This document shows positions 26,052-34,938 of a stretch of DNA of 64,000 nucleotides, piece after piece. The DNA comes from Desulfosudis oleivorans. GTDB lineage: Bacteria > Desulfobacterota > Desulfobacteria > Desulfobacterales > SURF-7. Under the pieces are notes generated by a model. It had not been told where the DNA came from. It did no database searches and saw only the letters and a program-made list of their open reading frames with translations. Each line of letters begins with the position of its first letter. Within the stretch, counting starts at the first letter, position 1. The DNA lies in contig DYJD01000006.1 in assembly GCA_020723325.1 (NCBI GenBank), positions 62,001-126,000 of the forward strand, in the 5' to 3' direction. The translations under genes and the position numbers were made by a program.

Positions 26052-28079
26052 TCAAGCCAGCCGACTAAGAATCAAGGCCGTACGAGCCGGAAGATATAAC
26101 CGGAGGTTTTTTATTTTAGAATTTGTGAATTCAAGTGGTTGAGCAACATGAAGCTGATTGGGGACCAAGCGGCCATGACCGCCGTACTCAAACCGATCTG
26201 TATCAAAGAGCATTTGATAATTTCCAGCAGGAGCCTGGATGACATAACCTGTGTGGGAGCAGGTGGGATGGAAACAAAAAACAAAAAAAAGGCCGGCGCG
26301 CTCAAAGGCAAGCACCTTATCTTCGGAATGCTCATGCCACAAACGGATATCCGGGAAGGCCAAGACTCTATGTTTTTTTATCAAAGCGATCAAATCACGA
26401 TCAAAACCAGCCAATAGCCCGTATTTCAGACTTGATCGCTCGGCAAGGCTCCATTGCCGTCTGGCATAATGATAGGACCAATTGTTGCCCGGACGCGGAA
26501 AATCAATCCATTCCGGATGCCCGAATTCGTTACCCATGAAATTAAGATAACCATTTCCGGCTGTGGTGCTGGTAATCATCCGGATCAACTTATGAATGGC
26601 CATACCGCGCTCCACCCGCAGATGGTTGTCCGCGCAGCTCATATGGTCATACATATCCGCTCCCACCAGGCGGAAAATCAGGGTCTGGTCGCCCACCAGG
26701 GCTTGATCATGGGATTCTGCATAGCTGATGGTCTTTTCTTCTTTGCGACGGTTGGTCAATTCATGCCACAAATTCCCCATGGGCCAATCTTCGTCCGGCC
26801 TTTCCTTGATGAGCTTAATCCAATAATCCGGGATCCCCATGGCCAATCGGAAATCAAACCCATAACCGCCCTGCTGGACCGGAAAAGCCAGACCCGGCAT
26901 GCCGCTGACATCCTCTGCAATGGTGACGGCAGCGGGTTTTACCTGATGAATTGTTTTGTTGGCCAAAGCCAAATAGGTAAGCGCATCTTCATCCACACTG
27001 TCATTGAAATACTCGCTATAATCGGTAAAGGCCATGCCAAGGCCGTGGTGAAAATACAGCATGCTGGTAATACCATCAAAACGAAACCCGTCAAAATGAT
27101 ATTCATCCAGCCAGAACCGGCAATTGGACAACAGAAAATGCAGTACCTGGATCTTGCCGTAATCAAAACAACGGGAATCCCAGGCCGAGTGCAATCCGCG
27201 CGGATTGTCGTGAAAATACTGATACAAGGTGCCGTCAAAACGACTCAGACCTTCCACCTCGTTGCTGACCGCATGGGAATGGACAAGGTCTATAATAACG
27301 GCCAGGCCGGCCGCATGGGCGGCATCCACCAGGGCTTTCAGGTCATCAGGCGTGCCGAATCTTGAGGAGGCGGCGAAAAAATTTGAAACATGATAGCCGA
27401 ATGAGGCATAATATGGGTGCTCCTGGACAGCCATCAATTGCAGGGTATTGTATTTGGCGGCAACAATGCGCGGCAGTACCTTTTCCGTGAACTCCCGGTA
27501 GGAGCCTATTTTACCCTCTTCTTGGGCCATTCCGATGTGGGCTTCATAAATCAAAGGCGGTTCCTGCTGGCCGGCAAAGGCTTTTATCCGCCATTCATAC
27601 GGTTGGGGCGGCTGCCAGATTTGTGCATTAAAGATAAGGCTCTGTGGATCCTGCACCACCCGTCTGGCATAGGCCGGAATGCGATCCCCGCAGCCGCCCG
27701 ACCAATGAATTCTCAGGCGATACAAATCCATATGCTGAAGAGCATCGGCAGGTAAACGGATTTCCCACTCCCCTGGCTTGCCGTTGCTCTTCAATGCAAA
27801 GGCCTGCCGTTCCTGCCAATCACTCAGGTCCCCGATGAGATAAATCCCCGTGGCATTGGGCGCCCATTCGCGCAGGACCCATTTGTTCTCACGAAAATGC
27901 ATTCCAAAATATTCATGGCCGCTGGCAAAATCAGCCAGGGATTGTCGGCCTTTTGTGAGGCGCTTTTCCATTTGAAGGATTTTTTCAAAACGGCCTGCAA
28001 TGATTTCTCGAAAAGACTCCAGGTAGGGGTCGGTATCGATGAGCGGCTGATAGGGTTTGGGCTTTTTACGGGGTGCCAT
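26052..28079 (-). CDS. glgB: 1,4-alpha-glucan branching enzyme, eukaryote-like GH13 type
   Basis: A 675-residue GH13 enzyme making alpha-1,6 branches in glycogen. An N-terminal CBM48-like domain (residues about 60-150, HEYFGMHFRENKWVLREWAPNATGIYLIGD) precedes the catalytic barrel. Visible there are VIIDLVHSHAVSNEVEGLSRFDGT, the nucleophile region FRFDGITSMLYFHHG, acid/base TIAEDVSGMPG and SYAESHDQA. The MLYFHHG wording and overall order recall eukaryotic rather than GlgB-type bacterial enzymes. Start at 28079 (MAPRKKPKP), seven bases after the glgA stop. A TTG at 28097 would overlap glgA. Last gene of the glycogen operon. Confidence 0.85.
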   Translation of the reverse strand: MAPRKKPKPYQPLIDTDPYLESFREIIAGRFEKILQMEKRLTKGRQSLADFASGHEYFGMHFRENKWVLREWAPNATGIYLIGDLSDWQERQAFALKSNGKPGEWEIRLPADALQHMDLYRLRIHWSGGCGDRIPAYARRVVQDPQSLIFNAQIWQPPQPYEWRIKAFAGQQEPPLIYEAHIGMAQEEGKIGSYREFTEKVLPRIVAAKYNTLQLMAVQEHPYYASFGYHVSNFFAASSRFGTPDDLKALVDAAHAAGLAVIIDLVHSHAVSNEVEGLSRFDGTLYQYFHDNPRGLHSAWDSRCFDYGKIQVLHFLLSNCRFWLDEYHFDGFRFDGITSMLYFHHGLGMAFTDYSEYFNDSVDEDALTYLALANKTIHQVKPAAVTIAEDVSGMPGLAFPVQQGGYGFDFRLAMGIPDYWIKLIKERPDEDWPMGNLWHELTNRRKEEKTISYAESHDQALVGDQTLIFRLVGADMYDHMSCADNHLRVERGMAIHKLIRMITSTTAGNGYLNFMGNEFGHPEWIDFPRPGNNWSYHYARRQWSLAERSSLKYGLLAGFDRDLIALIKKHRVLAFPDIRLWHEHSEDKVLAFERAGLFFVFCFHPTCSHTGYVIQAPAGNYQMLFDTDRFEYGGHGRLVPNQLHVAQPLEFTNSKIKNLRLYLPARTALILSRLA

Positions 28080-28086
28080 GTTTAAT

Positions 28087-29601
28087 TTATCTGGCAATCA
28101 ATGGACGATTGAGCATCATTTCATACAAGTCGATATATTGCCTGGCCGTAACCCCATGATTGAAGGCAGCCAGGCTTTCACCCATGATTCGCTTGATTTC
28201 GAACTCCTTTTTTTCAGACGGTAACTCAAAAAACAGCATGGCCTGATCAATGGCCCAAAACAGACCTTCCGAATCATAATACTGGAACAAAAAGCCGTTG
28301 CCTGTATGGCGCTCCACATCCAATTGCCGCACGGTGTCATGGATACCGCCGGTGTCATGGGCCACCGGCAAGGCGCCGTATATGGGCCCGATCATTTGGG
28401 GCAGACCGCAGGGCTCAAACCGTGAAGGCATCAGGATAAAATCAGAAGCCCCATAGGCCAGACAAGCCAGTTCCTCATTGAACTCACAAATGGCCACCCG
28501 TTCGTCCAATTGATGAAAACCGACGATATGTTCAAAATGACGTCTGAAATCTCCGCTGGCCACAAAAACGATTTGCAAATTCCAGCTCCAATATTTTGAC
28601 ACAACCGCATATAGTATTTCCGTCAGCAACTGACACCCTTTTTGGATGTTGTCCAGCCGGTTCGGCCAAAAAAACAAGGGGGCATTGTCATCCTTAATCA
28701 GACCCACAGCCCCCTGAAGGGCTAGTTTATTTCGGCGTTTGCCGGCAGCATGGTTCGCGGGTCCAAAGGGTTTTGCCAGGTTTGTATCTGTTTCCGGATC
28801 AAAGGCCGGATCAGGGGCATTTAATATCCCCACTGCGCAGCCGGCATTCAGTTTGTTGCGCAGTTCGCTTTGAATCTGCGGTTCAATAAAATGATGCCGG
28901 CCCTGGGCAACTTCCTCTAAAAATGTGGGACTGACCGTATTGACAAAGTGAGCGGCAAAAATGCCGCTGGCCAGAAAATCCACGGGAATGGATTCACGTG
29001 CGTCTTCATATTGACCAGGGGTATTTTCATAATATAGATGCTGCCAGAAATAGGCCGCATCAATTCCGCGATCTTCCACCTGGGCCAAAAGCGCCTTAAC
29101 CGTATAAACATTATGAACTGTGAACAAACAGGGGATTCCCATGGACCTTGCCATGGCCGGAATCAGCCCGGTCATCCAATCATTGCAATGAATCAGATCC
29201 GGATGAACCCTGGGCACAATGTTATTGATCACTTCCCTTTGAAAAGCCAGGGCAATCTTGATATTTTCCCCGCCATAGCTTGAATATACCCGATTCAAAT
29301 AGAAAAAAGCCCGATCCTCGGCCAGATGAATTCGATCTTCCGGCATTTTTTGCCAAATCAAATTCCGTTGCTTTTTAATTAGATCCGAAAAGCCGTTATC
29401 AAACATCATGCGGTAATCCGGCAGGGCCACATGCACATCAGCGCCCTGTTCGAACAAGGCGCCGATCAATGCTGCGGAAACATCCGCCAAGCCGCCGGCT
29501 TTGGCTGTAAGGTAGTTGGCAATATTCCCCATACCCGGCGGCAGATACGTCACTTCCGGGGTCACGATCAATACCCTTGGTGATTTTTTGATTCTCGGCA
29601 T
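28087..29601 (-). CDS. glgA: Glycogen/starch synthase (GT5)
   Basis: A 504-residue glycosyltransferase extending alpha-1,4-glucan from ADP- or UDP-glucose. The N-terminal KAGGLADVSAALIGAL is the KxGGLxDV donor-binding loop. DLIHCNDWMTGLIPAMA and FTVHNV follow. The C-terminal half has LMPSRFEPCGLPQMIGPIYGALPVAHDTGGIHDTV, the nucleotide-sugar site with the catalytic Glu. It starts 26 bp after glgP and is followed directly by the branching enzyme, so the three are one operon. Confidence 0.9.
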   Translation of the reverse strand: MPRIKKSPRVLIVTPEVTYLPPGMGNIANYLTAKAGGLADVSAALIGALFEQGADVHVALPDYRMMFDNGFSDLIKKQRNLIWQKMPEDRIHLAEDRAFFYLNRVYSSYGGENIKIALAFQREVINNIVPRVHPDLIHCNDWMTGLIPAMARSMGIPCLFTVHNVYTVKALLAQVEDRGIDAAYFWQHLYYENTPGQYEDARESIPVDFLASGIFAAHFVNTVSPTFLEEVAQGRHHFIEPQIQSELRNKLNAGCAVGILNAPDPAFDPETDTNLAKPFGPANHAAGKRRNKLALQGAVGLIKDDNAPLFFWPNRLDNIQKGCQLLTEILYAVVSKYWSWNLQIVFVASGDFRRHFEHIVGFHQLDERVAICEFNEELACLAYGASDFILMPSRFEPCGLPQMIGPIYGALPVAHDTGGIHDTVRQLDVERHTGNGFLFQYYDSEGLFWAIDQAMLFFELPSEKKEFEIKRIMGESLAAFNHGVTARQYIDLYEMMLNRPLIAR

Positions 29602-29627
29602 CAGGACCCTGTCTTTAATTAATGAAA

Positions 29628-32177
29628 TTAAGCCCAGGTGATCAAGCCGGGCGTGAACCGAATCAAGTCATCCCCCCGGGGTGTCACCCTGGCCGTAAAT
29701 CCGTAGCGACCGGCGGCATGGCACTCAATGTTGCAGACATAAAGGTATCTGCCGCCGCCTAAATCTTCTTCCATGTTCATTCTTTCCAGCAAGCCCGGCG
29801 CGATGGTATCAACCGATTTTAGAGTTCCATAATAGAGCTCGACTTCAACTTCCTCTGGCAGTAAATTTCCGAGAAAAACTTCAGTGGTCATGCGGAATTT
29901 TTCACCCACTTGAAAAGGGCCTTCAGCCTTTCGAACCGGCGGATGAATCCGGATAAGATCCCATTCATTTTGAAGTCTTTCACGCAAGGAACATAATTTG
30001 CGGGCTTCTTCAGCCTGATTGGCCAAGAGGCGGTGAAGCCTTTCCACTGCCGGCCGATAAAAATGTTCTTCATAGCGCCCCACCATTTTAGTGGCGGAGA
30101 ATTGCCGCATGGCCATTTTCATGGAGGCTTTCATTCGTTTCAGCCAGACTTCGGGGACATCGCCGTGTTTCCGGTCATAAAAACAGGGGATCACGTCGTT
30201 TTCGAGGATGTTGTACAAAGCTTGGCTTTCCACGGCATCCTGGTAGACAAAATCACCGTATTCTTCGCCATTGCCGATACGCCAGCCCCGCTCTTCGGAA
30301 AAGGCCTCATCCCACCAGCCGTCCATGATGCTGAGATTCAGGACTCCGTTTACCGCCGCCTTCATCCCGGAAGTACCACAGGCCTCATACGGGCGTCGTG
30401 GATTGTTGAGCCAGATATCCGCGCCCTGCACCAAATGTCTGGCGATATTGATGTCATAATCTTCCAGAAAAATCATTTTATGGCGAATCTGGGGGTTGCG
30501 CGCGAATTGAATCAAGCGTCTTATCAACTCCTTGCCCTCATTGTCTTTTGGGTGGGCTTTGCCGGCAAAAATAAACTGGACCGGGTATTTGGTGGAAGTC
30601 AGAATCGCCTCGAAGCGGGCCGGGTCCTGAAGCAATAAATTGGCGCGCTTGTAAGTTGCGAAACGTCGCGCAAAAGCTATGGTCAGGCTATCCTGATCCA
30701 GCACCGACTCCGCCTCTTCCATAACCGCCTTGGGAGCGTTGCGCCGGCCGTATTGCTTTACCATGAGGGCGCGGCAGGTGCGGATGAGACGCGCGCGACT
30801 CATCTCGTGGGCGCGCCATAATTCCTCTTCATAGATCTGATCGATACGGTTGACGATTTCCAGTTCGTGGGTTTTCATATACCATTCCGGCCCGAGATAA
30901 CGATCGAAAAGCAGTGAGTTTTCAATTGAGATCCAAGAAGGAATGTGGATGCCGTTGGTGATATGGGTGATGGGAACTTCGTCTTCCGGCCGTCCGGGCC
31001 AGACATGGGCCCACATACGCCGAGCCGTGCGGCCGTGTAATTTGCTGACACCGTTGCAATACTGGGACATCCGCAAGGCCAGAACAAACATGGATACAGG
31101 CGCATCATGACCATGTTTTTCAGGCTGCCCCCAACGAATCAGTTCTTCCATGGTTATATTCAACCGCTCTGAAAAAGGTCGCAGACATGGCCTGACCAGA
31201 TCCACGGGAAATTCATCATGACCGGCAGCCACCGGGGTATGGGTGGTAAAAACGGTGGTACGCGCCAGAATTTCCATGGCCACCTTGAGATCCAAGCCAT
31301 GGATGGACATGAATTGGGCCAACCTTTCCAATCCGGCAAAGGCGCAATGGCCTTCATTCATGTGAATAACCAGGGGATTGATCCCCATTTTTTGAAGGGC
31401 CTGCATTCCTCCTATTCCCAATAAGACTTCCTGGGAAAGGCGAATGACCGAGTCCGCGGCATAAAGTCGGGCCGTAATTTCGCGGACAGCCGGCGGATTT
31501 TCAGCCAAGTTTGTATCCAGCAGAAATAAGGGAATGCGCCCGATCTGCAATTGCCAGACCAATGCTCGAATTTCACCGTCCGGTCCTGTCACGGTCACAA
31601 AAACATCTTTGCCTTCACTATCTTTGACGCGTTGCACCGGCATATGATATAAATCCGTCTCCGGGTATTCTTCTTGCTGCCAGCCTTCCGGATTCAGATA
31701 TTGATGGAAATAGCCCCTGCGATAAAGCAGCCCGATACCGACTATGGGCAAAACATTGTCCGAAGCCGCCTTTAAATGATCGCCGGCCAAAATTCCCAAT
31801 CCGCCGGCAAACAGCGGCAAGCTTTCATGGATGCCGTACTCCATGGAAAAATATGCAATTTTTCCATCTTGTCCAAAGGGAGTTGCAGCTCCATCCAGCG
31901 GCTTGAGAATATGCCTTTCATAAGCGGCTTTGACGCGATGTTGATGGGATAAGAAGCTGTCGTCCCTGGCCAGTTCTTCAAGACGATCCTGGGAAATCAA
32001 GGTCGAAAAAACAATGGGGTTGCGTTCAGCTTTTTCCCAGAGTCTGGGATTGATGCGCCGAAAAAGCTCAATGGAATCCAGATGCCAACACCACCATAAA
32101 TTTCGAATCAGTATTTCTAGAAATGAAAGTGGTTCCGGAACTTTTGGGAAAACCTGAAAAGTTTGCAGATAACTCAT
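29628..32177 (-). CDS. glgP: Alpha-glucan phosphorylase (GT35) with N-terminal DUF3417
   Basis: An 849-residue enzyme releasing glucose-1-phosphate from glycogen or maltodextrin. The N-terminal helical DUF3417 region (LIRNLWWCWHLDSIELFRRINPRLWE) marks the thermophile-type phosphorylase branch. The active-site parts are YFSMEYGIHESLPLFAGGLGILAGDHLKAASD, THTPVAAGHDEFP and the PLP-lysine block CGTSGMKAAVNGVLNLSIMDGWWDE. First gene of the glgP-glgA-branching enzyme operon, so synthesis and breakdown are transcribed together. Confidence 0.95.
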   Translation of the reverse strand: MSYLQTFQVFPKVPEPLSFLEILIRNLWWCWHLDSIELFRRINPRLWEKAERNPIVFSTLISQDRLEELARDDSFLSHQHRVKAAYERHILKPLDGAATPFGQDGKIAYFSMEYGIHESLPLFAGGLGILAGDHLKAASDNVLPIVGIGLLYRRGYFHQYLNPEGWQQEEYPETDLYHMPVQRVKDSEGKDVFVTVTGPDGEIRALVWQLQIGRIPLFLLDTNLAENPPAVREITARLYAADSVIRLSQEVLLGIGGMQALQKMGINPLVIHMNEGHCAFAGLERLAQFMSIHGLDLKVAMEILARTTVFTTHTPVAAGHDEFPVDLVRPCLRPFSERLNITMEELIRWGQPEKHGHDAPVSMFVLALRMSQYCNGVSKLHGRTARRMWAHVWPGRPEDEVPITHITNGIHIPSWISIENSLLFDRYLGPEWYMKTHELEIVNRIDQIYEEELWRAHEMSRARLIRTCRALMVKQYGRRNAPKAVMEEAESVLDQDSLTIAFARRFATYKRANLLLQDPARFEAILTSTKYPVQFIFAGKAHPKDNEGKELIRRLIQFARNPQIRHKMIFLEDYDINIARHLVQGADIWLNNPRRPYEACGTSGMKAAVNGVLNLSIMDGWWDEAFSEERGWRIGNGEEYGDFVYQDAVESQALYNILENDVIPCFYDRKHGDVPEVWLKRMKASMKMAMRQFSATKMVGRYEEHFYRPAVERLHRLLANQAEEARKLCSLRERLQNEWDLIRIHPPVRKAEGPFQVGEKFRMTTEVFLGNLLPEEVEVELYYGTLKSVDTIAPGLLERMNMEEDLGGGRYLYVCNIECHAAGRYGFTARVTPRGDDLIRFTPGLITWA

Positions 32178-32518
32178 TTTTTTGTCCTTTTTCTAACAAG
32201 TCGGCAAAAGGCATTTTCTTGGAGCCATTAATTGCGACCAACCCTAATCAACACTCAAAAGCCATGAATGTAATAATTATTTCAAGCGGCAAGACCCCAA
32301 AGTCGGATTTTCAGAGGCAATGCACCGAGCCCTGGAAGACTAGCTTGCCGAGGGCTGAATTCATTCAGTTACAGGAATGTAATGCTTTTATACCCAAAGC
32401 AGCCAAAGATGGCAAGGGCTTCTTTTTCATTCACCTGCCGGTTGAAAAGAACGGGGAACTGTTATGATAGAATGACCAACTACCCAAAACAAAAAGATTT
32501 AACAGCATCGGCCCCTGG
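32178..32518. other. Intergenic gap without a supported gene
   Basis: This 341-bp stretch separates glgP from the DUF2892 gene, both on the minus strand. It must hold the glycogen operon promoter. I see no clear -35/-10 pair, hairpin or repeat. A 114-codon plus-strand frame starting inside glgP shows no protein family features. Confidence 0.3.
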
Positions 32519-32713
32519 TCAGCGCTGCTCCTTCACACCCATTATTTTGAGCAACAGGGCCATTGGGCAAAATTTGGAAAAGCCGTACTGAAAAAGATTA
32601 AACCCGACAAAGGCCGTAAAAAAATACCAATAGGGGTGGATCCAGGTTCCCAAAGCAAGACTGATCAGAATAAAGATTCCGGCGATCACATGAACCCAAT
32701 CGGTTACATTCAT
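32519..32713 (-). CDS. Small DUF2892-family membrane protein
   Basis: A 64-residue protein with two hydrophobic segments (VHVIAGIFILISLALGTW and YWYFFTAFVGFNLFQYGFSKF) and the CPMALLLKIMG ending of DUF2892/YgaP-like membrane modules. In other bacteria this module is often fused or linked to rhodaneses, but no rhodanese is here. It lies 17 bp downstream of the amidotransferase gene and is probably co-transcribed with it. Confidence 0.7.
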   Translation of the reverse strand: MNVTDWVHVIAGIFILISLALGTWIHPYWYFFTAFVGFNLFQYGFSKFCPMALLLKIMGVKEQR

Positions 32714-32730
32714 GTCTATCCTCCCTGAAA

Positions 32731-33858
32731 TTAATTCATAAACAAGGCATCGGTTTGATGGGAAACAAGCATTTCCGTTCTAGCGGGTCTGACAATGGCC
32801 GTGTCCAAATGCATGGGTTGAAAGTCTTTGGTTTTATCCCGTTCCGGTATGACGGCGTCCAGTCCGCAGATCTCAGAGGCAAACACATATAGCCCGGGCC
32901 GCCCGCCCACAACCCCCGGACGCAATTTCTTGCTGTCCTGGATCATGAACAGCGTGCAATCCGGCAGACAACCCACAACGCAATTCGGACCATCGATAAT
33001 CAATTGGCGGCAAGACTGCTTGAGGTGCTTGAGCATTCCCGCTTGGGCATGCTGGTCCAGCAGGTTTTTGCCAAGGGGAGTGATGATATGCTTAAAAGCC
33101 TCGATCCCCAATCCAAGTGACTCATTAGCATAATGCAGAATATGTGTAAATACTTCGGAATCCGAAAAATAGCCGCTGTAGCCGGGAAAGCCGCGGGAAA
33201 TGAGATATTCCCGGTTGGATATAAAAGCCGTATTTTCTCCATTGGTCATGGTTGAAAAACCTTGCAGGAAAAAGGGGTGGCAAGCATAAAGATCCACCGC
33301 ATAATTGGTGTTCTGCCGGCCTTGAACCATCACGATGCGGGCGCTGAGCTCTTTCCGGTCAAGTTGAAGATATTCCGCGATGGCCATGGGTTCGCCGATC
33401 TCCTTGATCATGATGGTATCCGGCCAAAATGAAAAAACAATCATGTCTGCGGCGTGTTCTCCCAGCCTCCTGAGATCCAGGCGCATCATCATCAACCGGT
33501 TATTGATTTCTTCTTTTTCAAGGCTTTCCCAATCAGACGGGTAGTCATAGGCCCGGATCAGATAGATGTCCCGCTTGGGAATGCCTGCCGGTGGGGTATG
33601 GGGCAAGCGAAAGGAAATCTTGTATTTGGTTAAAAAACCTTTTTGCAGCATATACTTGTCCAGCTTGCGCAATCCGGCATCGCTGAAAATTCCGGACAAT
33701 ATTGGCGAGCGTTTCATTTTCAGAAAAGGTCCGCCCAGGTCCCGCAACAGTAATCCCACACCGGATCCGTCATAACCCTCCCGCATTACCTGCAGGCCTT
33801 GCAAGGCGCGGATCGGTGTCATGAATTCGTCACTGGTGATGGCAAGTAAACGGCACAT
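32731..33858 (-). CDS. Class II glutamine amidotransferase, glutamate-synthase GltB1-like
   Basis: A 375-residue Ntn-type glutaminase. After removal of Met, C2 of MCRLLAITSDEF becomes the catalytic N-terminal nucleophile. Supporting parts are GYDGSGVGLLLRD, QGRQNTNYAVDLYACHPFFLQGFSTMTNGENTAFISNREYL and YSGYFSDSEVFTHIL. This corresponds to the amidotransferase domain of archaeal-type split glutamate synthases. The FMN glutamate-synthase domain is encoded 1.1 kb away on the opposite strand, with a GAF-ANTAR regulator between. A TTGACA at 33917-33922 (minus strand) may belong to its promoter; its leader is short and lacks ANTAR hairpins. Confidence 0.8.
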   Translation of the reverse strand: MCRLLAITSDEFMTPIRALQGLQVMREGYDGSGVGLLLRDLGGPFLKMKRSPILSGIFSDAGLRKLDKYMLQKGFLTKYKISFRLPHTPPAGIPKRDIYLIRAYDYPSDWESLEKEEINNRLMMMRLDLRRLGEHAADMIVFSFWPDTIMIKEIGEPMAIAEYLQLDRKELSARIVMVQGRQNTNYAVDLYACHPFFLQGFSTMTNGENTAFISNREYLISRGFPGYSGYFSDSEVFTHILHYANESLGLGIEAFKHIITPLGKNLLDQHAQAGMLKHLKQSCRQLIIDGPNCVVGCLPDCTLFMIQDSKKLRPGVVGGRPGLYVFASEICGLDAVIPERDKTKDFQPMHLDTAIVRPARTEMLVSHQTDALFMN

Positions 33859-33998
33859 GGGGTCTCCTTTGGTTTATTTTAAATAATGAATTTCTCTTAT
33901 TTTTAGTACAAATAATTGTCAAGGAGGTTCTGTTCCGCTGTATTTCGCAATAAATATTACCTATTGAAGTTCCTGGTCTTTTTTTATAATGTGAAGCT

Positions 33999-34724
33999 AT
34001 GGAAAAGACCGACCCGACTTCCTATGATAAATACATCAAAGCATTGATGGATATCAGCCGCGCGATCACCTCGGACTTGTTCTTGGAAGACCTGCTCAAG
34101 CTCATTGTCATGGTGACCGCTAAAGTAATGAGCGTGGATATCTGTTCCCTTTGGTTGATCAATGAAGCTGAGACCCCTCCCAAAATTCGACTGGAAGCCA
34201 CCCAGGCCATCAATCCGGAATATATAAAAGACAGATCCTTGGACCTGAACGAAGGTGTGGTGGGATATGTGGCGACCCGCAAAAAACCCCATGTCATTCA
34301 AAATGTCTTAAAAAGCAAACGTTTTAAAGAAAAAGAAATGGCCCGCAAACTCGGCCTTGTTTCCATGGTGGGGGTACCTCTTCAGTTGAAAAACGAAAAA
34401 GTCATCGGCGTTTTAAATTGCTTTACATCTCATCCCCATCAATTCTCCGAGACAGAAGTTAATTTGCTGGTCACGGTGGCCAATCAGGCCGCCGTGGCCA
34501 TTTTAAACACCGAGCTTATGGTTCAAAAAAAAATCATCCAGGAAGAGCTGGAGACCCGCAAATTGATTGAAAAAGCCAAGGAGCTTATCATGCTCCGAAA
34601 TAGTATCCCGGCGGATCAAGCCTATCGCTGGTTGCAGCAGCGCAGCATGAATTCCCGCAAGTCCATGCGACAGGTGGCGGAAGCAATCATACTGTCGGAT
34701 GAATTGTATCACGCCAAATCGTGA
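33999..34724 (+). CDS. GAF-ANTAR transcription antiterminator protein
   Basis: A 241-residue RNA-binding regulator. An N-terminal GAF sensor spans about 10-170 (ISRAITSDLFLEDLLKLIVMVTAKVM..DICSLWLI, EGVVGYVATRKKPHVIQN, SMVGVPLQLKNEKVIGVLNCF). A C-terminal ANTAR domain spans about 180-238 (RKLIEKAKELIMLRNSIPADQAYRWLQQRSMNSRKSMRQVAEAIIL). ANTAR proteins bind paired hexaloop hairpins and prevent terminator formation. Exactly such a target follows 74 bp after this gene. A TATAAT at 33985-33990 lies only eight bases before the ATG, so the mRNA may be leaderless. Confidence 0.9.
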   Translation: MEKTDPTSYDKYIKALMDISRAITSDLFLEDLLKLIVMVTAKVMSVDICSLWLINEAETPPKIRLEATQAINPEYIKDRSLDLNEGVVGYVATRKKPHVIQNVLKSKRFKEKEMARKLGLVSMVGVPLQLKNEKVIGVLNCFTSHPHQFSETEVNLLVTVANQAAVAILNTELMVQKKIIQEELETRKLIEKAKELIMLRNSIPADQAYRWLQQRSMNSRKSMRQVAEAIILSDELYHAKS

Positions 34725-34748
34725 TTCAAGTCCACTCAAACTTAATCC

Positions 34749-34778
34749 TTGACATTTTTTTTCAGATATACTTAATTA
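34749..34778 (+). promoter_or_regulatory. Sigma-70-type promoter of the glutamate-synthase-like gene
   Basis: TTGACA at 34749-34754 with TTAATT/TAATTA 17-18 bp downstream (34772-34778). Transcription would begin near 34785, just ahead of the antiterminator hairpins. Confidence 0.6.
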
Positions 34779-34797
34779 TAAAGCTACGATTATAGTG

Positions 34798-34851
34798 CGG
34801 CACAAAGGCGTGCCGAGGCTATAAGGCTGACTACTAAAGACAAAGGCGTCT
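34798..34851 (+). promoter_or_regulatory. ANTAR RNA target: two hairpins with identical AAAGGC hexaloops
   Basis: Hairpin P1 is CGGCAC-AAAGGC-GTGCCG (34798-34815). P2 is AGAC-AAAGGC-GTCT (34838-34851). Both loops have A at position 1 and G at position 4, the two conserved loop bases of ANTAR-responsive RNAs. The P2 loop and 3' arm are also the 5' arm of the following terminator, so the two folds exclude each other. Dimeric ANTAR protein binding P1-P2 should allow read-through. Confidence 0.85.
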
Positions 34852-34895
34852 ATCTTACCCTCTCCTTACCAGAGGGATAGATAGACGCCTTTTTT
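34842..34895 (+). terminator. Regulated intrinsic terminator in the leader
   Basis: AAAGGCGTCTATC (34842-34854) pairs with GATAGACGCCTTT (34880-34892). An internal CCCTCT/AGAGGG stem (34858-34863, 34871-34876) continues the helix, and six T end it (34890-34895). It lies 44 bp before the start codon of the downstream gene, so it controls that gene rather than ending the ANTAR gene alone. Confidence 0.9.
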
Positions 34896-34938
34896 ATTTG
34901 GTATGATTTTATCACATTCATCAATAAGGAGAAAGAAC

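Noticed and set aside
32123-32467. 114-codon plus-strand frame at the glgP 5' end
   Set aside because: It begins inside glgP on the other strand and lacks a start signal or family features.
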